Assembly: GCF_029024305.1 (NCBI RefSeq)
Contig: NZ_CP118974.1
Span: forward strand, 868,001-932,000
From: Mammaliicoccus vitulinus
GTDB lineage: Bacteria; Bacillota; Bacilli; Staphylococcales; Staphylococcaceae
DNA length: 64,000 nucleotides
Reading direction: 5' to 3'
Positions 40,465 through 50,398 of the stretch are shown here, piece by piece; positions within the stretch are counted from its first letter, which is position 1, and the number at the start of each line of letters is the position of its first letter. A program made the translations under genes and the position numbers. Under the pieces are notes generated by a model. It searched no databases. It saw only the letters and a program-made list of their open reading frames with translations, and had not been told where the DNA came from.

Positions 40465-41517
40465 ATGGATAAACGGTTCACGGTAAAGGAATTTTTCTTT
40501 AACATATTAAATGGTATTGGCGTTGGAATTGTGATAGCGCTTATACCTAATGCGATACTTGGTGTTTTATTTAGTTATTTAGCACAGTTTCATCCAGTAC
40601 TTGAAATGTTTAATCAAGCATTGTTACTCATGCAGTATGCTATGAGTTTTATCATAGGGATAGTTGTTGCTAATCAATTTAAGTTTCAAGCTACAGATGC
40701 AGTAATGATCGGAGCAGCCGGTTTAATTGGTTCTGGTGCTGTAAAAGTTCAAAATGGACAATTCATGTTTGTTAGTATAGGTGATGTCGTCAATTTAATC
40801 GTTGTATTAATCATAAGTTGTTATTTAATGATTAAATTAAAAGGTAAATTTGGTTCTTTAGATATGTTGATTTTACCAATTATTATTTCTGTAATAAGCG
40901 GATTTATAGGAATGCTTACATTACCGTATGTCAGTAATGTAACTAAAGGAATAGGAAAATTAATAGAGCATTTTTCAACTTTGAATCCATTGCTCATGTG
41001 CATACTGATTGCAATAGCATATGCTTTATTGATGGTAACACCTATTTCCGTAGTAGCTATTGCAACAGCAGTAGGGTTAGAAGGACTTAGCTCAGGTGCC
41101 GGTAATATGGGTATTGTTGCTGCATGTGTAACGTTCTTGATGGGATCTTGGAAAGTGAATGATAAAGGTATTAATATCGTTCTGATAGTCGGTGCTGCAA
41201 AAATGATGATTCCAGTGTACTTTAAAAATCCTATTATAATAGTACCTTTAATGATTAATGGATTAATGAGTGGATTGTTAACATACTTTGTAGGTATAAA
41301 AGGAACACCAATGTCTACTGGTTTTGGATATACAGGATTTGTAGGCCCGGCGAATGCTTTAAAATATATGGACGGCTCGTTAGCCTTAAATATCGTGATT
41401 TTAACATTTACATACTTTGTTATACCGTTTGTGTTTGCATACATTGTGCATAGAATATGTTTGAAGTTGTTACCAAAATATTATCAAGAAATATTCTTAT
41501 TTAAAGAAAATGCATAA
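40465..41517 (+). CDS. PfoR-like PTS subunit IIC (orphan)
   Basis: 350 residues, roughly nine to ten hydrophobic helices, matching the short EIIC_2 family that includes PfoR, once reported as a regulator of perfringolysin. Signature-like stretches are MLTLPYVSNVTKGIGKL and KGTPMSTGFGYTGFVGP. No IIA or IIB gene is adjacent, so sugar uptake by itself is uncertain. RBS GGAGGA. A repeat element follows its stop. Confidence 0.75.
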   Translation: MDKRFTVKEFFFNILNGIGVGIVIALIPNAILGVLFSYLAQFHPVLEMFNQALLLMQYAMSFIIGIVVANQFKFQATDAVMIGAAGLIGSGAVKVQNGQFMFVSIGDVVNLIVVLIISCYLMIKLKGKFGSLDMLILPIIISVISGFIGMLTLPYVSNVTKGIGKLIEHFSTLNPLLMCILIAIAYALLMVTPISVVAIATAVGLEGLSSGAGNMGIVAACVTFLMGSWKVNDKGINIVLIVGAAKMMIPVYFKNPIIIVPLMINGLMSGLLTYFVGIKGTPMSTGFGYTGFVGPANALKYMDGSLALNIVILTFTYFVIPFVFAYIVHRICLKLLPKYYQEIFLFKENA

Positions 41518-41520
41518 AAT

Positions 41521-41750
41521 AATAGATCTCTTCATTAGGTTATAGACTAGTGAAGAGATCTTTTTTTATTTTGAAATCTTACGATTTTGCTCGTGCATGC
41601 TTGCCTAGGGTATGGTTCGAGCCTGTAGTCTCTCTCGCATACTATTCCCCCGGGCGTCAGCACTTTGCAAAATCGTGAGGAAATATTATAAAGATTTTTT
41701 GCTATTTATCATGTGGAGCATGACTTGATAAAATCACGGGCTCTATTGAT
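41521..41750. repeat. Modular intergenic repeat, copy R5 (subfamily B)
   Basis: Starts 4 bases after the PTS gene stop with the AGATCTCTTCA hairpin (41523-41568), then the core palindrome 41581-41676 (ACGATTTTG ... ATCGT), then one 28-base palindrome of the 41-bp family (41705-41732: arms TTTAT/ATAAA, middle CATG...CTTG) and its 13-base linker. No left end sequence is recognisable. The gap 41518-41850 has no gene. Confidence 0.8.
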
Positions 41751-41779
41751 TAAATTGTAAGAATATTATGAAAAATGGA

Positions 41780-41827
41780 TTGTTTGTTTTCATAAAGTGA
41801 TGTAAAATTAATCATTATTATTAATTT
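41780..41827 (+). promoter_or_regulatory. ddh promoter with palindrome
   Basis: TTGTTT (41780) and TAAAAT (41803), spacing 17. AAATTAAT-CATTATT-ATTAATTT (41805-41827) is a perfect 8-bp dyad covering the -10 and start region, a possible operator. Confidence 0.45.
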
Positions 41828-41850
41828 AGGTATTGAAAGGAAGTTATGCT

Positions 41851-42849
41851 ATGCGCTTTAAATTATTTAATGTAAGAGAAGATGAAAAGGCGTTTGCTTA
41901 TAATTGGGGCGAATCAAATGGACATGAAATTGTGTGTACTGACGAGGATTTGACGTTAGATAATATAGAGACTTTAAAGACTTTTGATGCTGTAAGTACA
42001 CAACAACTTTTTAAGTTTGATGACGGAATATATGAAGCGCTTAAAAATGTAGGAATTAAACAGATTGCTGGCCGTGCTGCTGGATTTGATATGTTTAATC
42101 TGTCTGAAGCTTCTAAACATGGAATTAAGATTACTAATATACCTTCTTATAGTCCTAATGCTATCGCTGAATTTGCAGTGTGCAGAGCTTTAGAGCTTAT
42201 TCGAAACATTAATAAAATTAATAAAAAAGTCAATAATCAAGATTTTACATGGAATGAATCTGTTATAGCAAAAGAGCTAAGAAATATGACCGTGCTTATT
42301 ATAGGTGTCGGAAGGATAGGGAAAGTTTCTGCACAGCTATTTAGTGGGTTTGGTGCAAAAGTTATAGGATATGATCCATACGATCAATCTTTAGATAGTA
42401 TAACGTATGTTCAAAGTTTAAATGAGGCTTTATCAAAAGCAGATATCGTAACGCTTCATGTACCGGCTAATGAAGAAACGACACATCTGATAAATGAAGA
42501 AACAATTCGATTTATGAAAAATGGTGCACATTTAGTTAATACATCAAGAGGTGCAATTGTAAGTACAAATGATCTCTTACATGCATTGAATATCGGCAAA
42601 ATACATAGTGCAGCGTTAGATGTATATGAGCATGAATTCGAATATTTTTCATATGATTATACAGATAAAAAAATAGAAGATGCTGTTTTGAGAGAATTGA
42701 TAAATCGAGAAGATGTATTAATTTCACCACACATTGCTTTTTATACTAATATAGCGGTTAAAAATATGGTTGAAATTGCTTTAGATAGTGCATTAAATAT
42801 AATTACACAAGGTTATAGTGAAAACGAGGTTATACTTAATGAAGTATGA
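41851..42849 (+). CDS. ddh: D-lactate dehydrogenase
   Basis: NAD-dependent reduction of pyruvate to D-lactate. 332 residues. NAD motif GVGRIGKVSAQLF, substrate Arg in NTSRGAIVST, Glu in DVYEHEFEYF and catalytic His in ISPHIAFYT. The YEHE[FY]EYF region with the F-Y-x-D insert is typical of D-LDH over other D-hydroxyacid dehydrogenases. ATG at 41851 follows GAAAGGAAG; ends at its own terminator. Confidence 0.9.
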   Translation: MRFKLFNVREDEKAFAYNWGESNGHEIVCTDEDLTLDNIETLKTFDAVSTQQLFKFDDGIYEALKNVGIKQIAGRAAGFDMFNLSEASKHGIKITNIPSYSPNAIAEFAVCRALELIRNINKINKKVNNQDFTWNESVIAKELRNMTVLIIGVGRIGKVSAQLFSGFGAKVIGYDPYDQSLDSITYVQSLNEALSKADIVTLHVPANEETTHLINEETIRFMKNGAHLVNTSRGAIVSTNDLLHALNIGKIHSAALDVYEHEFEYFSYDYTDKKIEDAVLRELINREDVLISPHIAFYTNIAVKNMVEIALDSALNIITQGYSENEVILNEV

Positions 42850-42875
42850 ATGAATAACCATTCATACTTTTTTAT
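42843..42875 (+). terminator. Terminator after ddh
   Basis: AGTATGAATG...CATTCATACT followed by TTTTTT; it overlaps the last codons of ddh. It contains TGAATAACCATTCA, which resembles an arginine-regulator box. Confidence 0.85.
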
Positions 42876-42884
42876 AAAAACAGG

Positions 42885-42929
42885 TTGCATAAAATTACAT
42901 AAATGCGTATAATAATGAATATTATTAAT
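42885..42929 (+). promoter_or_regulatory. Promoter of the transporter-argCJB genes
   Basis: TTGCAT (42885-42890) and TATAAT (42908-42913), spacing 17. Dyad-like AT-rich words TGCATAAAATTACA (42886) and TGAATATTATTAAT (42916) lie on the promoter and could be degenerate ARG boxes. Confidence 0.6.
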
Positions 42930-42945
42930 CCGGGAGGTAACAACT

Positions 42946-44409
42946 TTGAAAAGAAATTTATTTGTAAAAGTAGTAATTGCAACTATTTGTTTACTACTTA
43001 CTATCCCATATTTAGTCCCCATACAGTCACAAGCCTCAGAAACAGATCAATGGGATAAGGCAAAAGAACGTGGCGAGTTGAGGGTTGGTTTATCAGCAGA
43101 TTATGCACCTTATGAATTTGAGCACACTAAAGATGGAAAACGTGAATATGCTGGTATAGATATAGAACTTGCCAAAAAAATCGCGAAAGATAATGACATC
43201 AAACTCAAAATTGTGAATATGCAATTTGATAGTTTATTAGGTGCTTTAAAAACCGGGAAAATTGATATGATTATTTCTGGTATGGCGCCAACTCCTGAGA
43301 GAAAAAAAGAAGTAGATTTTTCTGATGATTATATGGAAGTTAATCAACGATTGATTATACAGAAAAAAAATAAAGATAAATTAAAGACAGTTGAAGACTT
43401 CAAAGGAAAAATGATTGGTGTCCAAAAACAGACTACTCAAGAAGAATTAGCTAAATCTGAAATGCCAGATTCACAGATTAGTTCATTAACAAGAGTACCT
43501 GAAGTTATTATGTCACTTAATTCAGGAAAAGTTGACGGGATGATTATTGAAGGTCCTGTAGCAGATGCATATTTAGAGAAGAATCCTAATTTAACTTATT
43601 CAGATGTTCAATTCTCTGATGCAGATAAAACAACTGCTATTGCTTTACCTAAAGATTCACCAGAGTTAATGAAAAGAGTTAATAAAAGTGTGAAAGACGT
43701 TCGTGATCATAATTTAATCAAAGATTATAAAGATAAAGCAACAGAAGCCATGTTCGATGACGGTTCATTCTTCAGTAAATATGGTTCGTATTTCTTACAT
43801 GGTGTTGGCATTACAATTTTATTATCATTCTTAGGTGTTGTAGCTGGTGCACTTATTGGTTGTTTCTTTGCATTAATGAAGTTAAGCAACAGTAAAATTT
43901 TAAAAACAATTGCGTCAGTATATATAGAATTTATAAGAGGCACACCGTTATTAGTTCAAGTGTTCTTAGTGTATTTTGGTACGACAGCAGTATTAGGTTT
44001 AGATTTATCCGCGCTTATTTGCGGTATTATTGCACTCATTATTAACTGTAGTGCATATATTGCAGAAATCATTAGAGCTGGAATCAATGCAGTTGATAAT
44101 GGTCAAATGGAAGCAGCAAGATCTTTAGGTTTAAATAAATCTCAAGCTATGAAAAAAGTTATTATGCCTCAAGCGATTAAAAATATACTGCCTGCTTTAG
44201 GTAATGAATTTGTAACAGTTATTAAAGAATCATCTATCGTGTCAGTTATAGGTGTTAGTGAATTAATGTTTAATGCACAAGTTGTTCAAGGTGCATCATT
44301 CGATCCATTTACACCATTGTTAGTAGCGGCAGTATTGTACTTTATTTTAACGTTTACGTTATCTAGAGTGATGTATTTTGCTGAAAGGAGGTATAGTGTC
44401 AGTGATTAA
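42946..44409 (+). CDS. Amino-acid ABC transporter, fused binding protein and permease
   Basis: 487 residues: signal/anchor helix (1-30, [17 protein letters not shown]), a family 3 solute-binding domain (about 40-260; [29 protein letters not shown]), then a HisM/GlnP-type permease with the EAA loop ([20 protein letters not shown]). Fused GlnHP proteins are typical for Gram-positives. TTG start follows GGGAGG. Substrate annotated elsewhere as glutamine; the argCJB genes following it make arginine or ornithine a possibility. Confidence 0.88.
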   Translation: MKRNLFVKVVIATICLLLTIPYLVPIQSQASETDQWDKAKERGELRVGLSADYAPYEFEHTKDGKREYAGIDIELAKKIAKDNDIKLKIVNMQFDSLLGALKTGKIDMIISGMAPTPERKKEVDFSDDYMEVNQRLIIQKKNKDKLKTVEDFKGKMIGVQKQTTQEELAKSEMPDSQISSLTRVPEVIMSLNSGKVDGMIIEGPVADAYLEKNPNLTYSDVQFSDADKTTAIALPKDSPELMKRVNKSVKDVRDHNLIKDYKDKATEAMFDDGSFFSKYGSYFLHGVGITILLSFLGVVAGALIGCFFALMKLSNSKILKTIASVYIEFIRGTPLLVQVFLVYFGTTAVLGLDLSALICGIIALIINCSAYIAEIIRAGINAVDNGQMEAARSLGLNKSQAMKKVIMPQAIKNILPALGNEFVTVIKESSIVSVIGVSELMFNAQVVQGASFDPFTPLLVAAVLYFILTFTLSRVMYFAERRYSVSD

Positions 44410-45127
44410 AGTGAATGATTTACACAAAACATTTGGTAAAAATGAAGTATTAAAAGGTATAAATTTAAATATTGAAAAAGGCGAAGTCGTCGCGATAATT
44501 GGACCCTCAGGTAGTGGTAAAAGTACGCTATTAAGATGCTTGAACTTATTAGAAGAACCTACTTCAGGACAAATCATTTTTGATAACAATGATTTAACAA
44601 ATACTAAAGGTGCTAAGTTAGATCAATTAAGACAAAAAATGGGCATGGTGTTCCAAGGTTTTAATTTGTTTCCTCATAAAAAGGTTTTAGAAAATGTCAC
44701 GTTAACACCTTTGACATTAAAAAAAGGAAATAAAGCTGAATTAGAAGAACAAGCTCATCAATTGCTTAAAAAAGTTGGCTTAGAAGATAAGTCAGATGTT
44801 TATCCATCTAAACTTTCTGGAGGTCAAAAACAACGTGTGGCAATTGCTAGAGCGTTAGCGATGAATCCTGAAGTTATTTTATTCGACGAACCGACTTCAG
44901 CACTTGATCCAGAAGTTGTAGGAGAAGTATTAAGTGTTATGAAAAATTTAGCAAAAGAAGGTATGACAATGGTAGTTGTCACCCATGAAATGGGCTTTGC
45001 TAAAAATGTGAGTGATCATGTCATTTTTATGGATGAAGGAATTGTTCAAGAAGAAGGTACACCTGAACAGATTTTTGACAATCCACAAAATAGTAGAACG
45101 AAACAATTTTTATCTAAAGTATTGTAA
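44396..45127 (+). CDS. Polar amino-acid ABC transporter ATPase (GlnQ/ArtP type)
   Basis: 243 residues with intact Walker A (GPSGSGKST), signature LSGGQKQR, Walker B ([13 protein letters not shown]) and H-loop His. GTG at 44396 is used because AAAGGAGG lies at 44384-44391; GTG at 44402 is also possible. It overlaps the end of the permease gene by 14 bases. argC starts 26 bases later. Confidence 0.9.
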   Translation: MSVIKVNDLHKTFGKNEVLKGINLNIEKGEVVAIIGPSGSGKSTLLRCLNLLEEPTSGQIIFDNNDLTNTKGAKLDQLRQKMGMVFQGFNLFPHKKVLENVTLTPLTLKKGNKAELEEQAHQLLKKVGLEDKSDVYPSKLSGGQKQRVAIARALAMNPEVILFDEPTSALDPEVVGEVLSVMKNLAKEGMTMVVVTHEMGFAKNVSDHVIFMDEGIVQEEGTPEQIFDNPQNSRTKQFLSKVL

Positions 45128-45153
45128 TACTAAAAAATAAAAGAGGTGTTTTC

Positions 45154-46188
45154 GTGTTAGAAATAGGTATAGTCGGCGGAAGTGGGTATGGCGCAATAGA
45201 ATTAATGAGATTACTCAATCAACATAAAGAAGTGAAAATTAAATATGTGTTTTCACATTCTAAGTCTGGGGATGACATTAAGGAAACATACCCCCATTTA
45301 CAAGACAATATTAATGTACCATTTTCTAGTTTAGATGTTGATAAAGTAGATTGTGATTTAATATTTTTTGCTACGCCATCAAATGTAAGTAAACATTTTA
45401 TTCCTAAATTAATAAAGCGAGGAATAAAAGTCATTGATTTGTCTGGGGACTTTAGGTTGAAAGACCCCGCAGTGTACGAAAAATATTACGGTGAAAAGCC
45501 TGCTGAACAAAGTGTTCTTGATGAAGCGGAATATAGTTTAGCTGAGTGGTCAAATATAAATAAAAACTCGACTAACGTTATCGCAAATCCGGGTTGTTTC
45601 CCAACTGCAATTTTACTATCGTTACATCCGCTTTTAGAAAACAACTTAATAAATAAAGAATCTATCATTATTGATGCTAAGACTGGCGTTTCTGGTGCAG
45701 GAAGAAGTTTGAGTCAAAATGCTCATTTTGGAGAAGCGAACGAGAATTTTTCTGCATATAAAATAGGTACACATAAACATACGCCAGAAATAGAGCAATA
45801 CTTATCACAAGTTTCCGGATCAGACATAAAAGTGATGTTTACGCCACATCTTGTTCCAATGACAAGAGGTATATTGGCAACTATTTATGTTGACTTGAAT
45901 GAGCATATGACAGGAGAGGCACTATATAATTTATACAGTAAAATCTATGAAGAAAAACCATTTGTTCGTATTCGAGCATTAGGAGAACTTCCGAAAACTA
46001 AAGAAGTATTAGGAAGTAATTTTTGCGATATCGGTATTTATGTTGATGAAGAAAGAAATAAAGCAGTTATCGTAGCAGTTATAGATAATTTAGTAAAAGG
46101 TGCAAGTGGTCAAGCAATACAAAACATGAATATTTTATATGGATTTAACGAAAATGAAGGATTAAATTTATTACCAGTATACCCTTAG
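45154..46188 (+). CDS. argC: N-acetyl-gamma-glutamyl-phosphate reductase
   Basis: Third step of ornithine/arginine synthesis: NADPH reduction of N-acetylglutamyl phosphate. 344 residues with NAD(P) motif [17 protein letters not shown], active-site Cys in ANPGCFPTA, and [12 protein letters not shown] start behind AGAGGTG. Close spacing to the transporter ATPase implies one transcript with argJ and argB. Confidence 0.95.
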   Translation: MLEIGIVGGSGYGAIELMRLLNQHKEVKIKYVFSHSKSGDDIKETYPHLQDNINVPFSSLDVDKVDCDLIFFATPSNVSKHFIPKLIKRGIKVIDLSGDFRLKDPAVYEKYYGEKPAEQSVLDEAEYSLAEWSNINKNSTNVIANPGCFPTAILLSLHPLLENNLINKESIIIDAKTGVSGAGRSLSQNAHFGEANENFSAYKIGTHKHTPEIEQYLSQVSGSDIKVMFTPHLVPMTRGILATIYVDLNEHMTGEALYNLYSKIYEEKPFVRIRALGELPKTKEVLGSNFCDIGIYVDEERNKAVIVAVIDNLVKGASGQAIQNMNILYGFNENEGLNLLPVYP

Positions 46189-46203
46189 AAATGGAGGAAT
46201 TTG

Positions 46204-47442
46204 ATGTTAGAAGAAACTAAACAATTAATCGACACTGAAATGACAGTAATCGAAGAAGGTGATGTTGCAACTCCCAATGGCTATGTTGCAGGAGGAATCC
46301 ACGTCGGCTTACGTAGAGAAAAGAAAGATTTTGGTTGGCTATTTTCATCAGTTCCAGCCAATTGCGCAGCGGTATATACACAAAATGCTTTTAAAGCTGC
46401 ACCATTACAAGTAACTGAAGAAAGTATTAGTGTTGATAACAAGCTATCTGCTGTAGTGATTAACTCTGCAATCGCAAATGCTTGTACAGGTCATAGAGGT
46501 ATAGAAGACGCTAAACAAACTCAAAAATGGGTTGCATCTAAGTTACAAATTCCTGAGCATCATATTGGAATTGCTTCAACAGGATTAATCGGTGAATTTT
46601 TACCAATGCAAAAAATAGAATATGGTGTTAATAATATAGATATTCAAAATGATTCTAATTCTGAAGACTTTAATGAGTCTATTTTGACTACAGATAAAGA
46701 AACTAAACATATAGCGGTACAAGTGACTATTGATGATGAAGTCATTACTATAGGTGGTACTTGTAAAGGTTCAGGAATGATACATCCAAATATGGCTACA
46801 ATGTTAGGATTTATGACGACTGATGCAAATGTAGAAGTTGAAGATTTAAATAGTTTATTAAAAGAATCTGTTGATGAAACTTTTAATATGATAACTGTTG
46901 ATGGTGATACGAGCACAAATGATATGGTTATACTTTTAGCGAATGGACAAAGTCATAATCAACCTTTAACGAAGCAACATCCAGAATGGAATAAGTTTGC
47001 AAAGGCTGTTCAATATGTAAGCCAATATTTAGCACAGAGCATTGCTAGAGATGGTGAAGGTGCAACAAAATTAATAAAAGTGAATGTTACCGGTGCTAAA
47101 ACAAAACAACAAAACAACGTCATTGCTAAGACAATTGTTGGTTCTAGTTTAGTTAAGACAGCTATTCATGGTGCCGATCCTAACTTCGGTAGAATCGTGA
47201 CCTCTATCGGGTATGCAGATCACACAATTAATCCAAATGAAATAGATGTGTGGTTATGTGGTCATTTATTAGTCAGTAAAGGAATGAATGTCTCTTTTGA
47301 TGAGCTAGATTTAAAAGCTAAAATGGAGCAGGACACGATTGAAATCTGTGCAAAAATTGGCGATACACCACATAAATCAACAGCATTTGGATGCGACTTA
47401 TCTTATGAATACGTAAAAATTAATGCATTATATAGAACTTAA
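46204..47442 (+). CDS. argJ: Ornithine acetyltransferase / N-acetylglutamate synthase
   Basis: Recycles the acetyl group from N-acetylornithine to glutamate. 412 residues. Self-cleavage site with nucleophilic Thr in HPNMATMLGFM (KGSGMIHPNMATML), giving alpha and beta subunits. ATG at 46204 follows GGAGG (46193-46197). Fifteen bases after argC. Confidence 0.95.
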   Translation: MLEETKQLIDTEMTVIEEGDVATPNGYVAGGIHVGLRREKKDFGWLFSSVPANCAAVYTQNAFKAAPLQVTEESISVDNKLSAVVINSAIANACTGHRGIEDAKQTQKWVASKLQIPEHHIGIASTGLIGEFLPMQKIEYGVNNIDIQNDSNSEDFNESILTTDKETKHIAVQVTIDDEVITIGGTCKGSGMIHPNMATMLGFMTTDANVEVEDLNSLLKESVDETFNMITVDGDTSTNDMVILLANGQSHNQPLTKQHPEWNKFAKAVQYVSQYLAQSIARDGEGATKLIKVNVTGAKTKQQNNVIAKTIVGSSLVKTAIHGADPNFGRIVTSIGYADHTINPNEIDVWLCGHLLVSKGMNVSFDELDLKAKMEQDTIEICAKIGDTPHKSTAFGCDLSYEYVKINALYRT

Positions 47443-47456
47443 TAGGAGGTCTTTAA

Positions 47457-48218
47457 GTGAAGTATGCAGTAATTAAAATTGGTGGCAGTATCTTAAACAA
47501 TTTAAGTCAGACGATAATAGAAGATATTTTAACTTTAAAAAAAGAAAATTATGTCCCAATCATTGTTCACGGTGGTGGTCCATTTATTAATAAACAACTT
47601 AGTAAAATGGGCGTAGAAAGTAAATTTGTAGATGGCTTACGCGTGACGGATGATGAAGTGTTACGACAAACTTCTAATACATTGATAGGTGAAGTGAATC
47701 CTCAAGTTGTTTATCAAATTAATCAACATGCACCTATAGCTATTGGCGTAAACGGAATAGACATGAACTTATTTGATATTGAACCACTTCATTCTAAATA
47801 TGGTTATGTTGCTGAATGTTCTTCGGTTAACAAAGATGCCATTGAACAAATTTGTTTGTATAGCATACCTGTGGTTGCGCCTATTGGTATCGATAGAAAT
47901 AGCGGTCAACGTTACAATATTAATGCAGATAGTTTAGCATATAAAATTGCGAGTGAAATGAAAGGTGATTTATTTCTCATTAGTGATATACCAGGGGTAC
48001 TGATTAAAGATGAAGTAAAATCAAATTTAAGTATTAATGATATCAACAATTATATTGAAACGACTGAAATTTATGGTGGTATGATACCAAAAGTTACAGG
48101 AGCAATAACAGCAATAAAAGATGGTTGTAAAAGTGTGAAAATAATCCCTGGCGCTTCTGAACATGCATTGTTGAAAAGTTCAATTTCTAATAAAGTAGGT
48201 ACTACTATTACATTATAA
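47457..48218 (+). CDS. argB: Acetylglutamate kinase
   Basis: Phosphorylates N-acetylglutamate. 253 residues, amino-acid kinase fold with KIGGSIL, VHGGGPFINKQL and the nucleotide loop ISDIPGVL. GTG start behind AGGAGG. Usual argCJBD order stops here: no argD follows, and a repeat element separates it from queG. Confidence 0.93.
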   Translation: MKYAVIKIGGSILNNLSQTIIEDILTLKKENYVPIIVHGGGPFINKQLSKMGVESKFVDGLRVTDDEVLRQTSNTLIGEVNPQVVYQINQHAPIAIGVNGIDMNLFDIEPLHSKYGYVAECSSVNKDAIEQICLYSIPVVAPIGIDRNSGQRYNINADSLAYKIASEMKGDLFLISDIPGVLIKDEVKSNLSINDINNYIETTEIYGGMIPKVTGAITAIKDGCKSVKIIPGASEHALLKSSISNKVGTTITL

Positions 48219-48254
48219 GAAAAACGACTTTGTAATAGCACAATCCATATACTA

Positions 48255-48449
48255 AGAGTTTGGGACATAAATCCCAACTTAAAATAAATCACCCAATCCG
48301 TTGTAATCATTTTCGGATTGGGTGATTTTATAAAGTGCTGACGCCCGGGGGAATAGTATGTGAGAGAGACTACAGGCTCGAGCCATACCCCAGGCAAGCA
48401 TGCACTTTACAAAATCATTATAGTTTAGGACATTTATGGCCCAGACTCT
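48255..48449. repeat. Modular intergenic repeat, copy R4 (subfamily A, most complete)
   Basis: 195 bp. Left end AGAGTTTGGGACATAAAT; right end is its inverted copy (16 of 18 bases). Between them: hairpin ACCCAATCCG (about 48284-48329), core palindrome 48324-48416, and a GGACAT...GGCC hairpin near the right end. The gap 48219-48540 contains only this and the queG promoter region. Confidence 0.85.
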
Positions 48450-48540
48450 TTTTTTATTTGCTCAAATAATAGTTATAGCAAAAATTCTCTTTTAAATATG
48501 TTAAAATATATAAGCATGTTTGATAGTGAGGTGAATAAAT

Positions 48541-49668
48541 TTGAATTTAGATCAATTGAAGCAAGAAGTGATAGAATACGCACATTCTATAGGTATCGAT
48601 AGTATTGGATTTACAACTGCAGATCCATTTGATGAACTTAAACAGAAATTAGAAGATTATCATTCAAAAGGATATGCTTCTGGTTTTGAAGAAAGTGATA
48701 TTGAATTAAGAACTGTGCCAAAGCTCTCTTTACCATCTGCAAGATCTATAATTGCAATTGCTGTAGGTTATCCTAATAAATTAAAAGGCGCACCTAAAAG
48801 CGTTAAAGGTGATAGAAGAGGTATGTTTGCACGAGCTTCATGGGGTCAAGATTATCATACTATTATGAGAAATCGTCTAGATAAACTCAGTTTATTCTTA
48901 CAAGAAAAAGTTCCAGATGTAGAAGTGAAATCAATGGTCGATACAGGTGTATTATCAGACCGATCAGTTGCAGAAAGAGCAGGACTTGGTTTTGAAGGAA
49001 AGAATGGTTTTATTATTAACGAGGAATTAGGGACATGGAGTTATTTAGGCGAAATGTTAGTAAGCATTCCATTTAAACCTGATGATCCAGTTATCGACAG
49101 CTGCGGTGATTGCAATATATGTGTAGACAGATGTCCTACAGGTGCATTAGTAGGAAATGGACAGCTTAATAGCCAAAAATGCATTAGCTTTTTAACGCAA
49201 ACTAAAGGCTATTTAAAAGATGAATATCGCTATAAAATTGGGAACAGATTATATGGGTGTGATACATGCCAACAAGTATGTCCTAGAAATAGAGGGATTA
49301 ATACAGAACATGATGATATCATTTTGGAACCTGAAGTATTAAAACCTAGATTAGTTCCATTATTAAAAATGTCTAATAAAGAGTTTAAAAACACATATGG
49401 TCATTTAGCTGGTGCATGGCGTGGAAAAAAACCGATTCAAAGAAATGCAATTATTTCGCTTGCGCATTTTAATGAAGAAAGTGCAATTCCTGATTTGAAA
49501 GATGTCGCACTAACAGACCCAAGACCAATGATCAGAGGTACAGCATTTTGGGCAATTGGTCAAATACAAGGTGAAGAAGCAAGACCATTTATAATGTCCC
49601 ACTATGAGCGTGAAATAGAAGAAGTACAAGAAGAAATGATAAAAGGATTAGAGATTAGGAGAAAATAA
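48541..49668 (+). CDS. queG: Epoxyqueuosine reductase
   Basis: Last step of queuosine synthesis in tRNA. 375 residues: cobalamin-binding N-terminal part, two [4Fe-4S] motifs CGDCNICVDRCP and CDTCQQVCP, and a C-terminal HEAT-like repeat (RPMIRGTAFWAIGQI). TTG start is set by GTGAGGTGAATAAA. Only 3 bases separate its stop from trmL, so both tRNA-modification genes are one unit. Confidence 0.93.
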   Translation: MNLDQLKQEVIEYAHSIGIDSIGFTTADPFDELKQKLEDYHSKGYASGFEESDIELRTVPKLSLPSARSIIAIAVGYPNKLKGAPKSVKGDRRGMFARASWGQDYHTIMRNRLDKLSLFLQEKVPDVEVKSMVDTGVLSDRSVAERAGLGFEGKNGFIINEELGTWSYLGEMLVSIPFKPDDPVIDSCGDCNICVDRCPTGALVGNGQLNSQKCISFLTQTKGYLKDEYRYKIGNRLYGCDTCQQVCPRNRGINTEHDDIILEPEVLKPRLVPLLKMSNKEFKNTYGHLAGAWRGKKPIQRNAIISLAHFNEESAIPDLKDVALTDPRPMIRGTAFWAIGQIQGEEARPFIMSHYEREIEEVQEEMIKGLEIRRK

Positions 49669-49671
49669 AAT

Positions 49672-50145
49672 ATGACAAATCATGTAGTTTTATATCAACC
49701 AGAAATACCAGCTAATACAGGGAATATTGCACGTAGTTGTGCAGCAACTGATACTACTTTGCATTTAATAAGACCATTAGGATTTAGTACTGACGATAAA
49801 ATGTTAAGAAGAGCAGGTTTGGATTATTGGAAGTTTGTAAACATTGTTTATTACGATAGCATTGAGGAATTTTTCGAGAAAACTGAAGGCGGAAACTATT
49901 ACTTACTAACGAAATTTGGTACGCAACCGCATACTCAATTTGATTATAGTAGCACAGAAGAAGATCATTATTTTGTGTTTGGTAGAGAAACGACAGGACT
50001 TCCTGATTGGGTTAAAGAAAAATATAAAGAAACAGCTTTAAGAATTCCGATGAATGAAAATGTAAGATCATTAAACTTATCTAACACGGCTGCTATATTA
50101 ATTTATGAAGCTTTAAGACAACAAAATTATCCTAATTTATCATAA
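49672..50145 (+). CDS. trmL: tRNA (cytidine/uridine-34-2'-O)-methyltransferase
   Basis: 157-residue SPOUT methyltransferase. N-terminal YQPEIPANTGNIARSCAATD, knot region FGRETTGLP and IPMNENVRSLNLSNTAAILIYE are diagnostic. Methylates the wobble base ribose of tRNA-Leu isoacceptors. Cotranscribed with queG. Confidence 0.92.
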   Translation: MTNHVVLYQPEIPANTGNIARSCAATDTTLHLIRPLGFSTDDKMLRRAGLDYWKFVNIVYYDSIEEFFEKTEGGNYYLLTKFGTQPHTQFDYSSTEEDHYFVFGRETTGLPDWVKEKYKETALRIPMNENVRSLNLSNTAAILIYEALRQQNYPNLS

Positions 50146-50149
50146 AAAA

Positions 50150-50173
50150 AACTGAGGCCCAATGGTCTCAGTT
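50150..50173. terminator. Bidirectional hairpin between trmL and a small minus-strand gene
   Basis: AACTGAG-GCCCAATGGT-CTCAGTT with an A run on the left; the right side is less T-rich. Confidence 0.65.
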
Positions 50174-50174
50174 A

Positions 50175-50312
50175 TTAATTATTTGATTTTAGAGATTCAA
50201 GCTCTTTATTTAAATCTTCTTCTTTAAGACCATAGTCCTTAGAATCGCGACCAGCAGTTAACATCGCAGTAATAAATGCTACACCAACCATACAAATTAA
50301 TAACGTGTTCAT
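50175..50312 (-). CDS. Small membrane protein with acidic tail
   Basis: 45 residues: one hydrophobic segment (NTLLICMVGVAFITAMLTAG) followed by a charged stretch (DYGLKEEDLNKELESLK). GGGGG RBS seven to nine bases before the ATG on the minus strand. No known family recognised. Confidence 0.65.
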   Translation of the reverse strand: MNTLLICMVGVAFITAMLTAGRDSKDYGLKEEDLNKELESLKSNN

Positions 50313-50398
50313 TTAATTAGCCCCCTTGTAATGTTATGTTATCTTTATTATATACGAATTAGAGGGATATTTAAATACATTTTTAAGGAGACCTAGAA

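Noticed and set aside
38549-42849. Genomic island or prophage inserted at tRNA-Leu
   Set aside because: No integrase, no duplicated 3' end of the tRNA gene nearby, and the genes are ordinary chromosomal types. Accessory content is likely, but an integrated element is not supported.
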